Source of the DNA: Neopusillimonas maritima
GTDB taxonomy: Bacteria > Pseudomonadota > Gammaproteobacteria > Burkholderiales > Burkholderiaceae_B
Direction: 5' to 3'
Assembly (NCBI RefSeq): GCF_003576595.1
Contig: NZ_NQOU01000007.1
Span: forward strand, 1 to 64,000
DNA length: 64,000 nucleotides
Numbering within the stretch: position 1 is the first letter of the stretch; every line of letters begins with the position of its first letter. The notes under the pieces were generated by a model, which saw nothing but the letters and a program-made list of their open reading frames with translations, was not told the DNA's origin and searched no databases. A program made the translations under genes and the position numbers. Shown piece by piece: positions 18,778 through 28,142 of this stretch.

Positions 18778-18865
18778 GTGAATCGTATTGTGTTCTGGTT
18801 GTTAGCGGCGGATTTTACCCGAGTCGTCTGATGGGCGTTACTTTTTAATCTTAGGGGAAAGTGTA

Positions 18866-19372
18866 GTGTTTTTGCGAGTTTTATGTGCGTTGTTTGCACT
18901 CATTGGTTTGGTTGCCTGTTCACCAGAATATAACTGGCGTGAGGTGGCGATTTCGGGTGCCGCGGTCAGCGCGATTTTCCCTGATAAGCCCAAGGTGGAT
19001 GAAAAGCGTTTCATTTTTGAGGGAGAGACGCTGGTTTTATCGATGACGGGTACAACAGTGAAGAGTGCCATTTTCGCGATCGGGCACGCGCCGCTGGGTG
19101 CTCGTCTTCAGGAGAATGCAGTAGCCCGGCAGGCGCTGTATCGGCAGGTGGTATCGTCGTTCTACAGCAACTTCAATCAGGCGACACCCAACCCTTTACC
19201 CGCTCCGGGTGAGCTTTTTGTTGTAACAGGCAAAGGGCCGAACGGCGATATGCAGTTGTCTGCCAAAGTCTGGATAACTTCAGACTACCTGCTTGAGGGC
19301 ATTGTTGTTGCGCCGCAAGCTCTTTTTCCGGAAGAACATGCCACGGAGTTTTTCGCGGGTGTGGGGTTCTAA
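18866..19372 (+). CDS. Small lipoprotein of unknown function
   Basis: The 168-residue protein starts with GTG after a good AGGGGAAA Shine-Dalgarno. The N-terminus is a lipoprotein signal with a lipobox LVAC (Cys18) followed by SPEYN, so the mature protein should be anchored to a membrane, probably the outer one since residue +2 is Ser. The mature part is a compact beta-rich domain with no motif I recognise. It is divergent from gshA and convergent with the small LuxR-type gene. No function is assigned. Confidence 0.8.
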   Translation: MFLRVLCALFALIGLVACSPEYNWREVAISGAAVSAIFPDKPKVDEKRFIFEGETLVLSMTGTTVKSAIFAIGHAPLGARLQENAVARQALYRQVVSSFYSNFNQATPNPLPAPGELFVVTGKGPNGDMQLSAKVWITSDYLLEGIVVAPQALFPEEHATEFFAGVGF

Positions 19373-19391
19373 GGAGAAGGTGTTCGCCGAT

Positions 19392-19655
19392 TCAGTCTGT
19401 AATTTTGCTGTTGTAGTGGGGTAAATAGCCTGCGCTCATTGCTTTGACAATGCCTGCTTGCCGGCTGTGTACACCCAGTTTTGTACAGGCTTCCCGAACG
19501 TGATAATTGGCTGTGCTTTCTGAAATGGTAAGGATTTGGCCCATTTCCCGACTTGTTTTACCGATGCTGGCCCAATAAAGACATTGGGTTTGGCGCGATG
19601 TGAGCGGAGAATTGCTGGTTTTTCGGATCAGTTCTAGGCTGGTTTGTTCTGGCAT
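19392..19655 (-). CDS. Stand-alone LuxR-type HTH protein
   Basis: The 87 residues consist almost only of a LuxR/GerE HTH domain: LTSRQTQCLYWASIGKTS, then ISESTANYHVREACTKLGV, then a short tail. There is no receiver or autoinducer-binding domain, and the AT-rich DNA upstream of the ATG shows no remnant of one, so it seems to be a genuine single-domain regulator or an old truncation. The sequence most resembles the DNA-binding half of quorum-sensing LuxR proteins (TARQ, YWxxxGKT, STxNYH). It is divergent from metX; a link to metX control is not implied because that gene has a riboswitch. Confidence 0.75.
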   Translation of the reverse strand: MPEQTSLELIRKTSNSPLTSRQTQCLYWASIGKTSREMGQILTISESTANYHVREACTKLGVHSRQAGIVKAMSAGYLPHYNSKITD

Positions 19656-19795
19656 GGATCGTTTTTGTTATAAATTGTTCGAAAATACTTATTGTTCTTG
19701 TAATGTATCAATTTTCAGGGCGGTCGTAAAATTAGGGGCTGACGCATCAGGTTCTTGTCGATTGTCAGTGTGTGCCTGGTACTTTCATGCAGTAG

Positions 19796-19804
19796 TGTTA
19801 GAAT
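19796..19804 (+). promoter_or_regulatory. Candidate extended -10 promoter for metX-metW
   Basis: TGTTAGAAT is an extended -10 element (TGn plus TAGAAT). It would place the transcription start near 19811, just before the riboswitch. The -35 region 17 bp upstream (CTGGTA) is weak, which fits an extended -10 promoter. Confidence 0.45.
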
Positions 19805-19821
19805 CAAAAAAATTCCGTTTT

Positions 19822-19878
19822 CAGCGCCGATTTGCTTGATCTGCTTGCGGGCGCGCGATAAATCCAGCTAAAGAGGTC
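19822..19878 (+). ncRNA. SAM-II riboswitch upstream of metX
   Basis: The conserved parts of the SAM-II (metA-motif) riboswitch appear in order. Helix P1 is GCGCC (19824-19828) with GGCGC (19850-19854); the other parts are GATTTG (19829-19834), CTGCTTGCGG (19841-19850), GATAAAT (19857-19863) and AGCTAAAG (19866-19873). The 3' side of the pseudoknot (CAG, and AGGTC opposite GATC) runs into the Shine-Dalgarno just before the ATG at 19884, so SAM binding should block translation of metX. SAM-II is best known upstream of metA/metX in alphaproteobacteria. The match is by eye; a covariance-model search would settle it. Confidence 0.85.
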
Positions 19879-19883
19879 CCTAT

Positions 19884-21113
19884 ATGACCCAATCAACTGA
19901 AAATTTTTCTTCACAGCCAGACAGCACGCCAATTCCCCCAGGGTCTGTAGGCATTGTTTCCCCCGAATACATTCATTTCACCGAGCCGTTGGCGTTAGCC
20001 AGTGGCCAGGTTTTGCCGCAATACTCTCTGGCGGTGGAAACCTACGGAACGCTGAACCACGACCGCAGCAACGCAGTACTGGTCTGCCACGCCTTGAATG
20101 CTTCGCACCATGTGGCGGGTATTTCCGCCGAGAATCCGAAGGACGTCGGCTGGTGGGACAACATGGTCGGGCCGGGAAAAGCGCTGGATACCAACCGTTT
20201 TTTTGTGATTGGCGTGAATAATATCGGCTCCTGTTTTGGGTCGACGGGGCCGGCCAGCATCAACCCTGATACCGGCAAGCCCTGGGGCGCCGCGTTCCCA
20301 ATGCTTACCGTGAAAGACTGGGTACACGCACAGGCGCGTCTGGCAGACTATTTCGGAATCCGGAAGTTTGCCGCCGTTATGGGTGGATCCTTGGGTGGCA
20401 TGCAGGCGCTTGGGTGGGCGATCACGTGCCCGGATCGTGTGGAAAACTGTATCGTTATTGCCAGTACCCCCCGGTTGTCGGCCCAGAATATTGGCTTTAA
20501 TGAGGTGGCGCGGCGCGCCATTATTACCGATCCTGATTTCCACGGTGGCGATTATTACGCCCATAATACGGTGCCTCGGCGTGGCCTGGCACTCGCCAGA
20601 ATGGTGGGACATATCACTTATTTGTCCGACGACGATATGGCGGCGAAATTCGGGCGCACGCAGCGTGCGCCAGCCGAAAACGGCGAGTTCCATTATGGGT
20701 ACGATGTCGAGTTCGAAGTGGAGTCGTATCTGCGTTACCAGGGCGAGAAGTTTTCCAATTATTTCGACGCCAATACGTATTTGCTGATTACACGTGCGCT
20801 CGATTATTTTGACCCTGCACGCCATTATCATGGTGACCTGGCCAAAGCGTTGTCCACCGCTACGGCGAATTTCCTGCTGGTTTCGTTTACAACCGATTGG
20901 CGTTTTCCACCTTCGCGCTCCCGGGAAATTGTTCAGGCCCTGCTGAAAAATCATTTGCCGGTAACGTATGCCGAAATCGACGCCCCGCATGGTCACGATG
21001 CGTTCTTGCTCGACGACCGTCGCTATCACGCCGTAATGCAAGGGTATTACGATCAAATCGCCCGCGAGCTTAATTTGGGTGAACGCGCAGAAACATTGGG
21101 GGTGCTGGCATGA
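19884..21113 (+). CDS. metX: Homoserine O-acyltransferase (probably succinyltransferase)
   Basis: The 409-residue alpha/beta hydrolase-fold enzyme activates homoserine for methionine synthesis. The triad is Ser169 (GGSLGGMQ), Asp338 (TTDWRFPP) and His371 (GHDAFL). Betaproteobacterial MetX proteins are commonly O-succinyltransferases, often needing MetW, so succinyl is more likely than acetyl; this is inferred. It is preceded by a SAM-II riboswitch and overlaps metW by 4 bp (ATGA), so both genes are under the same SAM feedback. Confidence 0.95.
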   Translation: MTQSTENFSSQPDSTPIPPGSVGIVSPEYIHFTEPLALASGQVLPQYSLAVETYGTLNHDRSNAVLVCHALNASHHVAGISAENPKDVGWWDNMVGPGKALDTNRFFVIGVNNIGSCFGSTGPASINPDTGKPWGAAFPMLTVKDWVHAQARLADYFGIRKFAAVMGGSLGGMQALGWAITCPDRVENCIVIASTPRLSAQNIGFNEVARRAIITDPDFHGGDYYAHNTVPRRGLALARMVGHITYLSDDDMAAKFGRTQRAPAENGEFHYGYDVEFEVESYLRYQGEKFSNYFDANTYLLITRALDYFDPARHYHGDLAKALSTATANFLLVSFTTDWRFPPSRSREIVQALLKNHLPVTYAEIDAPHGHDAFLLDDRRYHAVMQGYYDQIARELNLGERAETLGVLA

Positions 21114-21745
21114 AACAGCCTATTGCCTTCAAAGGCGACATGACCACTCGCCCGGATTTGCGACGTATTGCGGGGTGGGTTGAACCCGGCAGTCGTGTGC
21201 TCGACCTGGGTTGCGGCGACGGCACGTTATTGGCCTATTTGCGCGACCATAAACAGGTTAGCGGCGCCGGTGTTGAATTCGACGATGAGTGTGTTATTGC
21301 ATCCGTAAAGCGGGGTGTGCGTGTTATTCAGCAAAACCTGGAAGAGGGGCTGGCCCTGTTTGACGATCAGCAGTTCCATTCTGTTGTGTTGTCTCAAACG
21401 TTGCAATCCATGCATCGCACAGAGCATATTTTGCGGGAAATGGCGCGTGTTGCGCGATTCGGTATTGTTTCGTTCCCCAATTTTGGGTACTGGACCCATG
21501 GCTTATCCATTCTGGCGGGGCGCATGCCGGTCACCGGAGAGATGCCTTATCAGTGGTATAACACCCCCAACATTCATTTATGCACCATGCGCGATTTTGA
21601 GGATCTGGCGCGTAAGCTGGGTTTGCGGGTTACGCATGTTGCGGCGTTTAACCGACAGAACGAAATTCATCGTTTTAAAAGTTGGCGTAGCACTTTAGTC
21701 GTTTACCGGTTTGAGTCACCGTTTCGGCAACCGGCCCGTTCCTGA
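21110..21745 (+). CDS. metW: Methionine biosynthesis protein MetW
   Basis: The 211-residue protein has a Rossmann methyltransferase-like fold with [12 protein letters not shown] as motif I. MetW is regularly encoded after metX in proteobacteria and is thought to partner it in homoserine acylation. The 4-bp start/stop overlap with metX shows translational coupling. Confidence 0.94.
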   Translation: MKQPIAFKGDMTTRPDLRRIAGWVEPGSRVLDLGCGDGTLLAYLRDHKQVSGAGVEFDDECVIASVKRGVRVIQQNLEEGLALFDDQQFHSVVLSQTLQSMHRTEHILREMARVARFGIVSFPNFGYWTHGLSILAGRMPVTGEMPYQWYNTPNIHLCTMRDFEDLARKLGLRVTHVAAFNRQNEIHRFKSWRSTLVVYRFESPFRQPARS

Positions 21746-21807
21746 CAAAGGGGGTTGTTATTTCTCTACTGAAAAGCGTTTATGCTAGCTCGCGGGTTTA
21801 TCCGCTA

Positions 21808-23004
21808 TTGGTGTTGGGGTTTGCCAGTGGTTTGCCGCTTGCTTTAACCAGCGGCACTTTGCAGGCGTGGGCCACGGTCGATGGTGTATCACTGCAGAGC
21901 ATTGGTTTTCTTACGCTGGTAGGAACGGCTTATACCCTCAAGTTTCTTTGGGCGCCGCTGGTTGACCGTTATGCGCCTGATTTTCTGGGGCGTCGTCGTA
22001 GCTGGATGTTTTTTAGTCAGGTTTTGCTGGCTTTATTTATTGCCGGCATGGGCTTTTTGGCGCCGTCCTCGCACTTGGGTTTGCTCGCGGTTTTTGCGGT
22101 TATTGTTGCTTTCTTGTCTGCGACACAAGACATTGCCTTTGATGCTTACAGTACCGACGTATTGCGGGATCACGAGCGAGCCGCCGGGGCTGCTCTAAAA
22201 GTATTGGGCTATCGCCTGGCCATGATTGTGTCAGGTGGTCTTGCGCTTATTTTGGCCGGTACCTGGTTGGGCTGGCAATATACCTACGTGCTGATGGGCG
22301 TGTTCATGCTGGTATGTGCCGTTGCCACGATACTTGCTCCGGAACCGGAAATCGTGGCAAAAGCGCCCCGCACTTTGGGCCTGGCGGTGGTTGAGCCGTT
22401 GAAAGAGTTCTTCAGCCGACGTGGCGCCATTCTGATTCTTGTGCTTATTGTGCTTTATAAGTTAGGCGATGCATTTGCCGGGGCATTGTCAACGACGTTC
22501 CTTATTCGGGGCGCCGGTTTCAGTATGGAAGAGGTTGGGTCGATTAATAAAATTTTCGGTTTGGCGGCAACCATTATCGGTGCGCTGGCAGGTGGCAGCA
22601 TCATGTCGAAAATGGGGTTGTACCGGGCTTTGATGTTATTTGGATTGCTGCAGGCCGTGTCTAACTTTGGCTATTGGGTGCTGGCCGTCACCCCCCCCCA
22701 TTTGTATTCAATGGGCTTGGTGGTAGCAATAGAGAATGTCTGCGGCGGATTGGGGACGGCGGCTTTTGTTGCGTTGCTTATGGCGCTATGTAATCAGCAG
22801 TTTTCGGCGACGCAATTTGCGCTCTTGTCGGCTTTGTCGGCAGTGGGGCGAACTTATCTCGCGGGGCCGTTGACACCACCGATCGTGCTGGCGTTGGGCT
22901 GGCCTGTTTTCTTCATTATGACGGTTTTCATTGCTTTGCCCGGCTTGGCGCTACTGTGGTTTAAACGCGCCGAGATTAAGGCTTTGGACCAGTTGAGTAG
23001 GTAA
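21808..23004 (+). CDS. ampG: AmpG-family muropeptide permease (MFS)
   Basis: This is a polytopic MFS protein with the AmpG opening LGFASGLPLALTSGTLQAW and about 12 TM segments. It imports anhydromuropeptides from the periplasm for peptidoglycan recycling. The first canonical start is TTG 21808, but it has no Shine-Dalgarno and leaves almost nothing before TM1. The same frame is open upstream to a stop at 21712 with no ATG, GTG or TTG. An ATT codon at 21760 lies five bases after AAGGGGG and would add 16 residues beginning SLLKSVYAS, which looks like a real N-terminus. The true start is probably 21760. Confidence 0.88.
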   Translation: MVLGFASGLPLALTSGTLQAWATVDGVSLQSIGFLTLVGTAYTLKFLWAPLVDRYAPDFLGRRRSWMFFSQVLLALFIAGMGFLAPSSHLGLLAVFAVIVAFLSATQDIAFDAYSTDVLRDHERAAGAALKVLGYRLAMIVSGGLALILAGTWLGWQYTYVLMGVFMLVCAVATILAPEPEIVAKAPRTLGLAVVEPLKEFFSRRGAILILVLIVLYKLGDAFAGALSTTFLIRGAGFSMEEVGSINKIFGLAATIIGALAGGSIMSKMGLYRALMLFGLLQAVSNFGYWVLAVTPPHLYSMGLVVAIENVCGGLGTAAFVALLMALCNQQFSATQFALLSALSAVGRTYLAGPLTPPIVLALGWPVFFIMTVFIALPGLALLWFKRAEIKALDQLSR

Positions 23005-23014
23005 AAGGTGTTCT

Positions 23015-23803
23015 ATGTTGCGTGTGATTTCAGCCAATTTGAATGGTGTCCGATCAGCTCATCGAAAAGGTTTTTTTGACTGGTTGCCCGAACAGCAGGC
23101 TGATTTTGTGTGTGTGCAAGAACTTAAGGCTCAGGCCGCCGACATGACGGAGCCCATGCAGTCACCGAATGGGTATCACGGATACTTTCATTACGCCGAG
23201 AAGAAGGGCTATAGCGGTGTGGGGATTTACGCACGAAAAGAGCCCGATCAAGTCGTGGAAGGTCTGGGTGTGCCGCAAATTGATGCGGAAGGGCGTTACA
23301 TTGAACTGGTGTATGACGGCTTTTCCATGATTTCGGTGTATCTTCCTTCCGGCTCCAGTGGCGATCATCGCCAAAGCGCCAAGTATCACTTCATGGAATG
23401 TTTCTATGGTCATTTGGCAGATTTGGCCAAAGCGGGCAGGCGCGTTATTTTATGCGGCGACTGGAATATCGCCCACAAAGAAATCGACCTTAAAAACTGG
23501 AAGGGCAATTTGAAAAACAGCGGTTTTTTGCCCGAGGAGCGGGCATGGCTAACCAAAGTTTTCGATGAACTGGGTTGGGTCGATGTGTATCGTCATCTGT
23601 ATCCTGATGCCACCGGCGAAGCCTACACGTGGTGGAGTAATCGTGGTCAGGCTCGGGCAAACAACGTGGGTTGGCGCATTGATTACCAGATTGCCACGGC
23701 AGATATCGCGGCCACAGCGCAAAGCGCGTCTATTTACAAGGAAAGCTGGTTTAGCGATCATGCGCCGCTCATGATTGACTACGATACAAAATTGATTGAT
23801 TAA
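23015..23803 (+). CDS. xthA: Exodeoxyribonuclease III family DNA-repair nuclease
   Basis: The 262-residue EEP-family nuclease has NLNGVRSA (about 8-15), the catalytic Glu in VQELKAQ (about 36), GDWNIAHKEIDLKN (about 149-162) and the C-terminal SDHAPLMIDY. It would cut at abasic sites and degrade 3' ends in base excision repair. The gene follows ampG by 10 bp and is probably co-transcribed with it. Confidence 0.92.
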   Translation: MLRVISANLNGVRSAHRKGFFDWLPEQQADFVCVQELKAQAADMTEPMQSPNGYHGYFHYAEKKGYSGVGIYARKEPDQVVEGLGVPQIDAEGRYIELVYDGFSMISVYLPSGSSGDHRQSAKYHFMECFYGHLADLAKAGRRVILCGDWNIAHKEIDLKNWKGNLKNSGFLPEERAWLTKVFDELGWVDVYRHLYPDATGEAYTWWSNRGQARANNVGWRIDYQIATADIAATAQSASIYKESWFSDHAPLMIDYDTKLID

Positions 23804-23823
23804 AAAGGTTTCCAACGTTTGTT

Positions 23824-24276
23824 ATGCAAGGAATCAAGCGCAAAGTTGTTTATGTATCGCTATACGAAACCATTGCCATTCTACTGACCGGTGTCGTCTT
23901 TTATTTGCTGGGTTTCAGTGTGTTCGATTCCTGGGTGGCTTCGGTCGCGGCGTCGGGGATTGCCGTGCTATGGAATCTTGTTTGGAACACTTTATTCGAG
24001 TCTTGGGAAGCGCGGCAGGTGAAGAAAGGGCGCAGTACGCGTCGGCGCATTGCGCATGCGGTCGGGTTCGAAGGGGGCCTGGTCTTGTTTTTAGTTCCTT
24101 TTTTCGCTTGGTGGTTAAGCGTTTCTTTGTGGGAGGCGTTTATTCTTGATGCCGGTCTGCTGGTGTTTTTTTTGGTCTACACCTTCGTATTTACGCGTGT
24201 ATTCGATCATGTTTTCGGGTTGCCGGCCTCGGCGTTGCCTGATTCCGATAACAATCTGGCTGCAAAAAAGGCATAA
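23824..24276 (+). CDS. PACE-family multidrug efflux transporter (two BTP domains)
   Basis: The 150-residue membrane protein has four TM helices. Glu15 in the first helix (LYETIAI) matches the functional Glu15 of AceI. The family motifs WN..F (LVWNTLFESWE, about 57-67) and RRIAHAVGFEGG (about 77-88) are present. PACE pumps export biocides such as chlorhexidine or polyamine-like substrates by proton exchange. It lies 20 bp after the exonuclease gene and is convergent with the diguanylate cyclase gene. The substrate cannot be told from sequence. Confidence 0.92.
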   Translation: MQGIKRKVVYVSLYETIAILLTGVVFYLLGFSVFDSWVASVAASGIAVLWNLVWNTLFESWEARQVKKGRSTRRRIAHAVGFEGGLVLFLVPFFAWWLSVSLWEAFILDAGLLVFFLVYTFVFTRVFDHVFGLPASALPDSDNNLAAKKA

Positions 24277-24283
24277 GCCGTCA

Positions 24284-25903
24284 TTATTGATGAAGGCAGT
24301 AGCGATTTTTCCCAAGATTTTTGGCGCGATACATGGCGGTATCGGCGTTGGACAACAGTTGGGAAGGGCTAATCGATTCATTACCAAATAAGGCAATACC
24401 AATGGAAAGGCTTATTTTGAGTTCTTTTCCGTCGATATTGAATGGTGCCCTGATTGCGTCCAGGTATTGTTGCGCCAATCGTTTTGCGTCTTCAACCGGC
24501 GCCTTGAGGTCGGTCAGCACAATAACGAACTCATCTCCGCCCAGGCGTGCAACCGTATCGGTTTGTCGTCGTCCCGATAAAAGGCAACGGGCCACTTCAA
24601 CAAGCAGCTGGTCGCCGACATCGTGGCCGAAGTTATCGTTAACAGGCTTAAAACCGTCTAGATCACAAAATAGAACCGCGCCGGCAGCCCGATGGCGATG
24701 CGCAATTTCAAGGCTATGTTGAAGGCGCGACATGAGCATTGGGCGGTTGTATAACTTGGTCAGCGTATCGTGGGTGGCCATGTAGGCCAGTTTCGCCTCG
24801 TTGCGTCGTAATGACGTTTCCTGATCCTGAATTCTTTTCACCAGCAGGTTGAACTGCCTGACCAATGCACCGGCTTCGTCTTTTCCATCTTCGGGCAGGG
24901 CATGTAAAGGTTTTCGCCCCGATGCCATGTCGCCAATCGCTTGTGTAGCACGGTCGAGCCGGCGAAATACATGAGGAAGGAATAGGGCCAGGCAAGTGAG
25001 CGCGATCGCCGACAATAATGCGCCCGCCATGATGACGTAATCAGCAATGGTGTCGATAGGGGCGTAGGCCTTTTCAACGGGGATACGGGAAACAACAAAC
25101 CAGCCTGTACTGGGTACCGATTGAATACCGACCACTTCCTCGACTCCCTGGGCATTCACGGTAACCCCTGGGCCGCGATAACCCGCCATGGCTTTGTCGT
25201 GAAGCAGGTTAATGCCCGGCTTTGGGGTGCGTTTCATGATAAAGGAGGGATCGTTGGCGCCCAGGAACATCTGGTCGTGAGGCGAAATAATCAGGTAGCT
25301 GCCACCATTCCCCCATTTCTGGGTGTTCAGTTCTTGTAAAAAGCCTGCCGCATCAAGTTGCGTTAAGCCAACCAGAACGGCCGTTACAGCACCACTTTGG
25401 TCGCGGATCCCAATACCAAATGCAATCATTGCTGTGTTTTGGTCCGGATCTTTAAACGGAGGGCTAATCTGTGGCCCACCTGAGTTTAGAATGCTTAGTA
25501 GCCATTGGGTCTCGGTAAATAAAGCGTCATGATGAGCTGTGGTGCTTGCAGGTGTGTTGGATGCCCGCAAGGTGCCGTCTTTCAATACGATCATCATGCC
25601 GGAAAGAAAAAAGGGGCTCAACGTTTGCACGCGGGACAGCCATGCTTCGATAACACTGGGGTCGTTGCCGGACTCATGAGGGTAGGAGCCCGCGATCCGT
25701 TCCAGTGTTTCTTGCCGTGTCCGTACTTTCTGGTCTATTTCATCGGCTATGTACGAGGCCATCGACAGCTGTTGGGTTGTGACTAACTCGTGTAATTCCT
25801 GTTTGGCTAGCGGTAAAACCACGAGAAGCCGGAATACAAAACCGAACACGACCAAAAGGACGCACAGTAAGATAATGCGGAACTTTATTGAGTGAAAATT
25901 CAC
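24284..25903 (-). CDS. Membrane diguanylate cyclase (dCache-HAMP-GGDEF)
   Basis: The 539 residues contain TM1 (about 8-31), a periplasmic dCache-like sensor (about 35-280), TM2 (about 288-310), HAMP (about 310-365) and GGDEF. The active-site GGDEF is intact (455-459), and an RQTD inhibitory I-site (446-449) lies five residues before it. It should make c-di-GMP with product feedback, in response to a periplasmic ligand. With the LapD-type receptor in the same window, it is a possible but unproven input to adhesin control. The gene seems to be single. Confidence 0.93.
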   Translation of the reverse strand: MNFHSIKFRIILLCVLLVVFGFVFRLLVVLPLAKQELHELVTTQQLSMASYIADEIDQKVRTRQETLERIAGSYPHESGNDPSVIEAWLSRVQTLSPFFLSGMMIVLKDGTLRASNTPASTTAHHDALFTETQWLLSILNSGGPQISPPFKDPDQNTAMIAFGIGIRDQSGAVTAVLVGLTQLDAAGFLQELNTQKWGNGGSYLIISPHDQMFLGANDPSFIMKRTPKPGINLLHDKAMAGYRGPGVTVNAQGVEEVVGIQSVPSTGWFVVSRIPVEKAYAPIDTIADYVIMAGALLSAIALTCLALFLPHVFRRLDRATQAIGDMASGRKPLHALPEDGKDEAGALVRQFNLLVKRIQDQETSLRRNEAKLAYMATHDTLTKLYNRPMLMSRLQHSLEIAHRHRAAGAVLFCDLDGFKPVNDNFGHDVGDQLLVEVARCLLSGRRQTDTVARLGGDEFVIVLTDLKAPVEDAKRLAQQYLDAIRAPFNIDGKELKISLSIGIALFGNESISPSQLLSNADTAMYRAKNLGKNRYCLHQ

Positions 25904-25952
25904 TGTAGTGGAATCGTGCGGTTTGTTATGGTTTTATGAGCTATCGGTTCAA

Positions 25953-26774
25953 TTAACCGAATCGAAAGCTCGAAGCGGTGATATTTGCAAATGCCGTTAC
26001 TTCGTGATGAACACAAGTGCCGGTTTCATTCTCGGCGGCGCCTACCGCGACCATCAACGGTAGCAAGTGATCTTCCCTCGGGTGGGCACGGCGGGCTGCA
26101 GGAGCCGTTTCCCATTGTTTAAGTTTATAGGCACGCTCTGCAACCGGGCCATTTACCAGCACTTCCTGCAACCAGGCATCGAATTGAGCGGAAGGCTCAG
26201 CGCCGATTGTGCGAATTTCGCGCAGGTTGTGATAACTGAGGCCGCTACCCAGAATAAGAATGTTCTTTTCCCTTAGCGGTGCCAGCGCACGTCCAAGTGC
26301 CAGATGCAATTCAGGATCAAAATGGGTTTCTATGGAAAGTTGCACAACCGGAATGTCGGCCTCTGGATACATGACGTGAAGAGGTACAAATGCCCCGTGA
26401 TCGAATCCACGCTGGTTGTCAATGGCCACTGGAAGCCCGGCATCGCCAATCAGTTGTGCCAGCTCGCGCGCCAGGGAAGGGGAACCCGGGGCCGGATACT
26501 GGACATGGTAGGTATGTTCGGGGAAATTGTAGTAGTCGTAATACATGGGCGGGTGGGGGTTGCCCATGACCAGAAACGTGTTGTCGCCTTCCCAATGAGC
26601 CGAGACCATCACAATGGCATCCGGCTTCCTTTCCAGTTGTTGCGGAATATCCTGCAACGCCTTCGTAAGAATGGCGTATTTTTCGCGGGCCTCCGGCATG
26701 TATGGCCAGGGCCCGCCTCCGTGCGAAAGATAATAAACAGGTGTCTGCTTCATGATTGTCGAATGTTGCATCAT
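25953..26774 (-). CDS. DODA-type (class III extradiol) aromatic ring-opening dioxygenase
   Basis: The 273-residue LigB-superfamily protein is similar to YgiD / plant DOPA dioxygenase. It has SHGGGPW near the N-terminus, VMVSAHWEG (about 56-64), GFDHGAFVPL (about 123-132) and ILGSGLSYHNLR (about 173-184), which hold the metal-binding His residues. The family opens catechol-type rings extradiol, but the physiological substrate here is not evident. It is followed by or near a DoxX gene, a pairing also seen elsewhere. Start could be the first ATG or the Met eight codons later. Confidence 0.88.
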   Translation of the reverse strand: MMQHSTIMKQTPVYYLSHGGGPWPYMPEAREKYAILTKALQDIPQQLERKPDAIVMVSAHWEGDNTFLVMGNPHPPMYYDYYNFPEHTYHVQYPAPGSPSLARELAQLIGDAGLPVAIDNQRGFDHGAFVPLHVMYPEADIPVVQLSIETHFDPELHLALGRALAPLREKNILILGSGLSYHNLREIRTIGAEPSAQFDAWLQEVLVNGPVAERAYKLKQWETAPAARRAHPREDHLLPLMVAVGAAENETGTCVHHEVTAFANITASSFRFG

Positions 26775-26822
26775 GTAAATAAGACAATCATAACGTGCTT
26801 GCGGTTCCCGTTACTCAACCAC

Positions 26823-27233
26823 CTAGCTGGTTTTGTCTTTGCGCAGTCCGTCAATACTCCATGTGCCGGGGCCGGCAAAAATAATGTAGAAGAAAATAAA
26901 GCTGAACAACACGGCGGCCTCACCTCTGTTGAGCATAGGCAAAAAGAATTGGCCTTGTGTGGCAACGTGGCCGATAAAGTAGGCCGCCGCGCACATGCCG
27001 GAGGCAATGAACGCAGAAAAACGGGTGAAAAGACCAATAAAGACAAGGAAGCCGAACACAACTTCGATAATGCCTGCTAACCCAACCAACGACATAATTT
27101 GCAAATTGTCGAACATGGGGACGTGTGGAATGCCGAATAGTTTTGCCGAGCCATGCCAGAAAAAGAGGTAGCCGGTGACAATTCTTAGTACCCCCAGGAT
27201 ACGGGGAGCCCAAAGCGTGCAGGTGTTTTCCAT
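26823..27233 (-). CDS. DoxX-family membrane protein
   Basis: The 136-residue protein has four TM helices, with LRIVTGYLFFWHGSAKLFG near residue 15 and LFTRFSAFIASGMCAAAYF near 70, as in DoxX/DoxD proteins. The family is loosely tied to thiosulfate or redox processes; no specific role can be given. It is upstream of the dioxygenase gene by about 50 bp and may share its transcript. Confidence 0.85.
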   Translation of the reverse strand: MENTCTLWAPRILGVLRIVTGYLFFWHGSAKLFGIPHVPMFDNLQIMSLVGLAGIIEVVFGFLVFIGLFTRFSAFIASGMCAAAYFIGHVATQGQFFLPMLNRGEAAVLFSFIFFYIIFAGPGTWSIDGLRKDKTS

Positions 27234-27417
27234 ATTGATTCCTTATCAGAATGAGTAAAGCGGAGTCAGGCAGTGAAACGACGGCACAAGCAGAGAACCA
27301 GCTACCCGGGCTCTGCGCAGTCTGGGTAAGTTTAAAGGAAGATACTGGCTTTTGGCGACATTCACATGTCCGAATGCGTAATAATGTTGTTTTTGATTAA
27401 TGAAGAAAAGTACAGTT

Positions 27418-28092
27418 ATGTCCCAATCGAACGCGCGTAATGATTTTGTCCGCTTCTCGCTTGAGCAAGGGGTATTGAGGTTCGGCGAGTTTCGCGTCAA
27501 ATCCGGTCGTATCAGCCCATATTTTTTTAACGCGGGCTTGTTCAACTCAGGCTTTACCGTGGGCCGCCTTGCGGGGTTTTATGCTCAGGCGCTGGTTGAT
27601 TCCGGTGTGGGTTTCGATATGTTGTTCGGTCCGGCTTACAAAGGGATCCCATTGGCAACCGCAACGGCGGTTGCACTGGCTAATCACCCGGGAATGAACG
27701 GCCGCGATGTACCGTTTGCTTTCAATCGTAAAGAGGCAAAAGATCATGGTGAGGGCGGAACCCTGGTGGGTGCGCCCTTGCAGGGCCGTGTTGTTATTAT
27801 CGACGACGTCATTACGGCGGGGACATCGGTGCGTGAGTCGGTCGACCTGATTCGCGAGGCGGGTGCAGAACCGGCTGCGGTGCTGATTGCGCTGGACCGT
27901 ATGGAACGGGCCGGACCCGACGACGCGTTGTCGGCGCATTCAGCTGTTCAGGAAGTGTCTCAGCGATACGGCATTCCCGTTGTAAGCATCGCTTCATTAA
28001 GCGACATTATGCAACTGCTTGATCAGGATGCAGATTTTGCAGGGCATCGGGAAGCCGTTGCCGCTTACCGGGCCAAATACGGTGTTGTATAG
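27418..28092 (+). CDS. pyrE: Orotate phosphoribosyltransferase
   Basis: The 224-residue enzyme converts orotate and PRPP to OMP in pyrimidine synthesis. The PRPP-binding motif [14 protein letters not shown] and the orotate-side LFGPAYKGI segment are clear. I chose the ATG at 27418 (MSQSNARND) because family members start here; an upstream in-frame ATG at 27400 would add six residues. It is divergent from the DoxX gene and convergent with gatB. Confidence 0.95.
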   Translation: MSQSNARNDFVRFSLEQGVLRFGEFRVKSGRISPYFFNAGLFNSGFTVGRLAGFYAQALVDSGVGFDMLFGPAYKGIPLATATAVALANHPGMNGRDVPFAFNRKEAKDHGEGGTLVGAPLQGRVVIIDDVITAGTSVRESVDLIREAGAEPAAVLIALDRMERAGPDDALSAHSAVQEVSQRYGIPVVSIASLSDIMQLLDQDADFAGHREAVAAYRAKYGVV

Positions 28093-28142
28093 GCCCGGCG
28101 CAGGGTTGCTTTGTTAGTTTTCAACTCATCTCAGACGGAACG

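Noticed and set aside
27400-27417. Upstream ATG of pyrE
   Set aside because: It adds six residues not seen in the family; the ATG at 27418 gives the usual MSQSN-type start.
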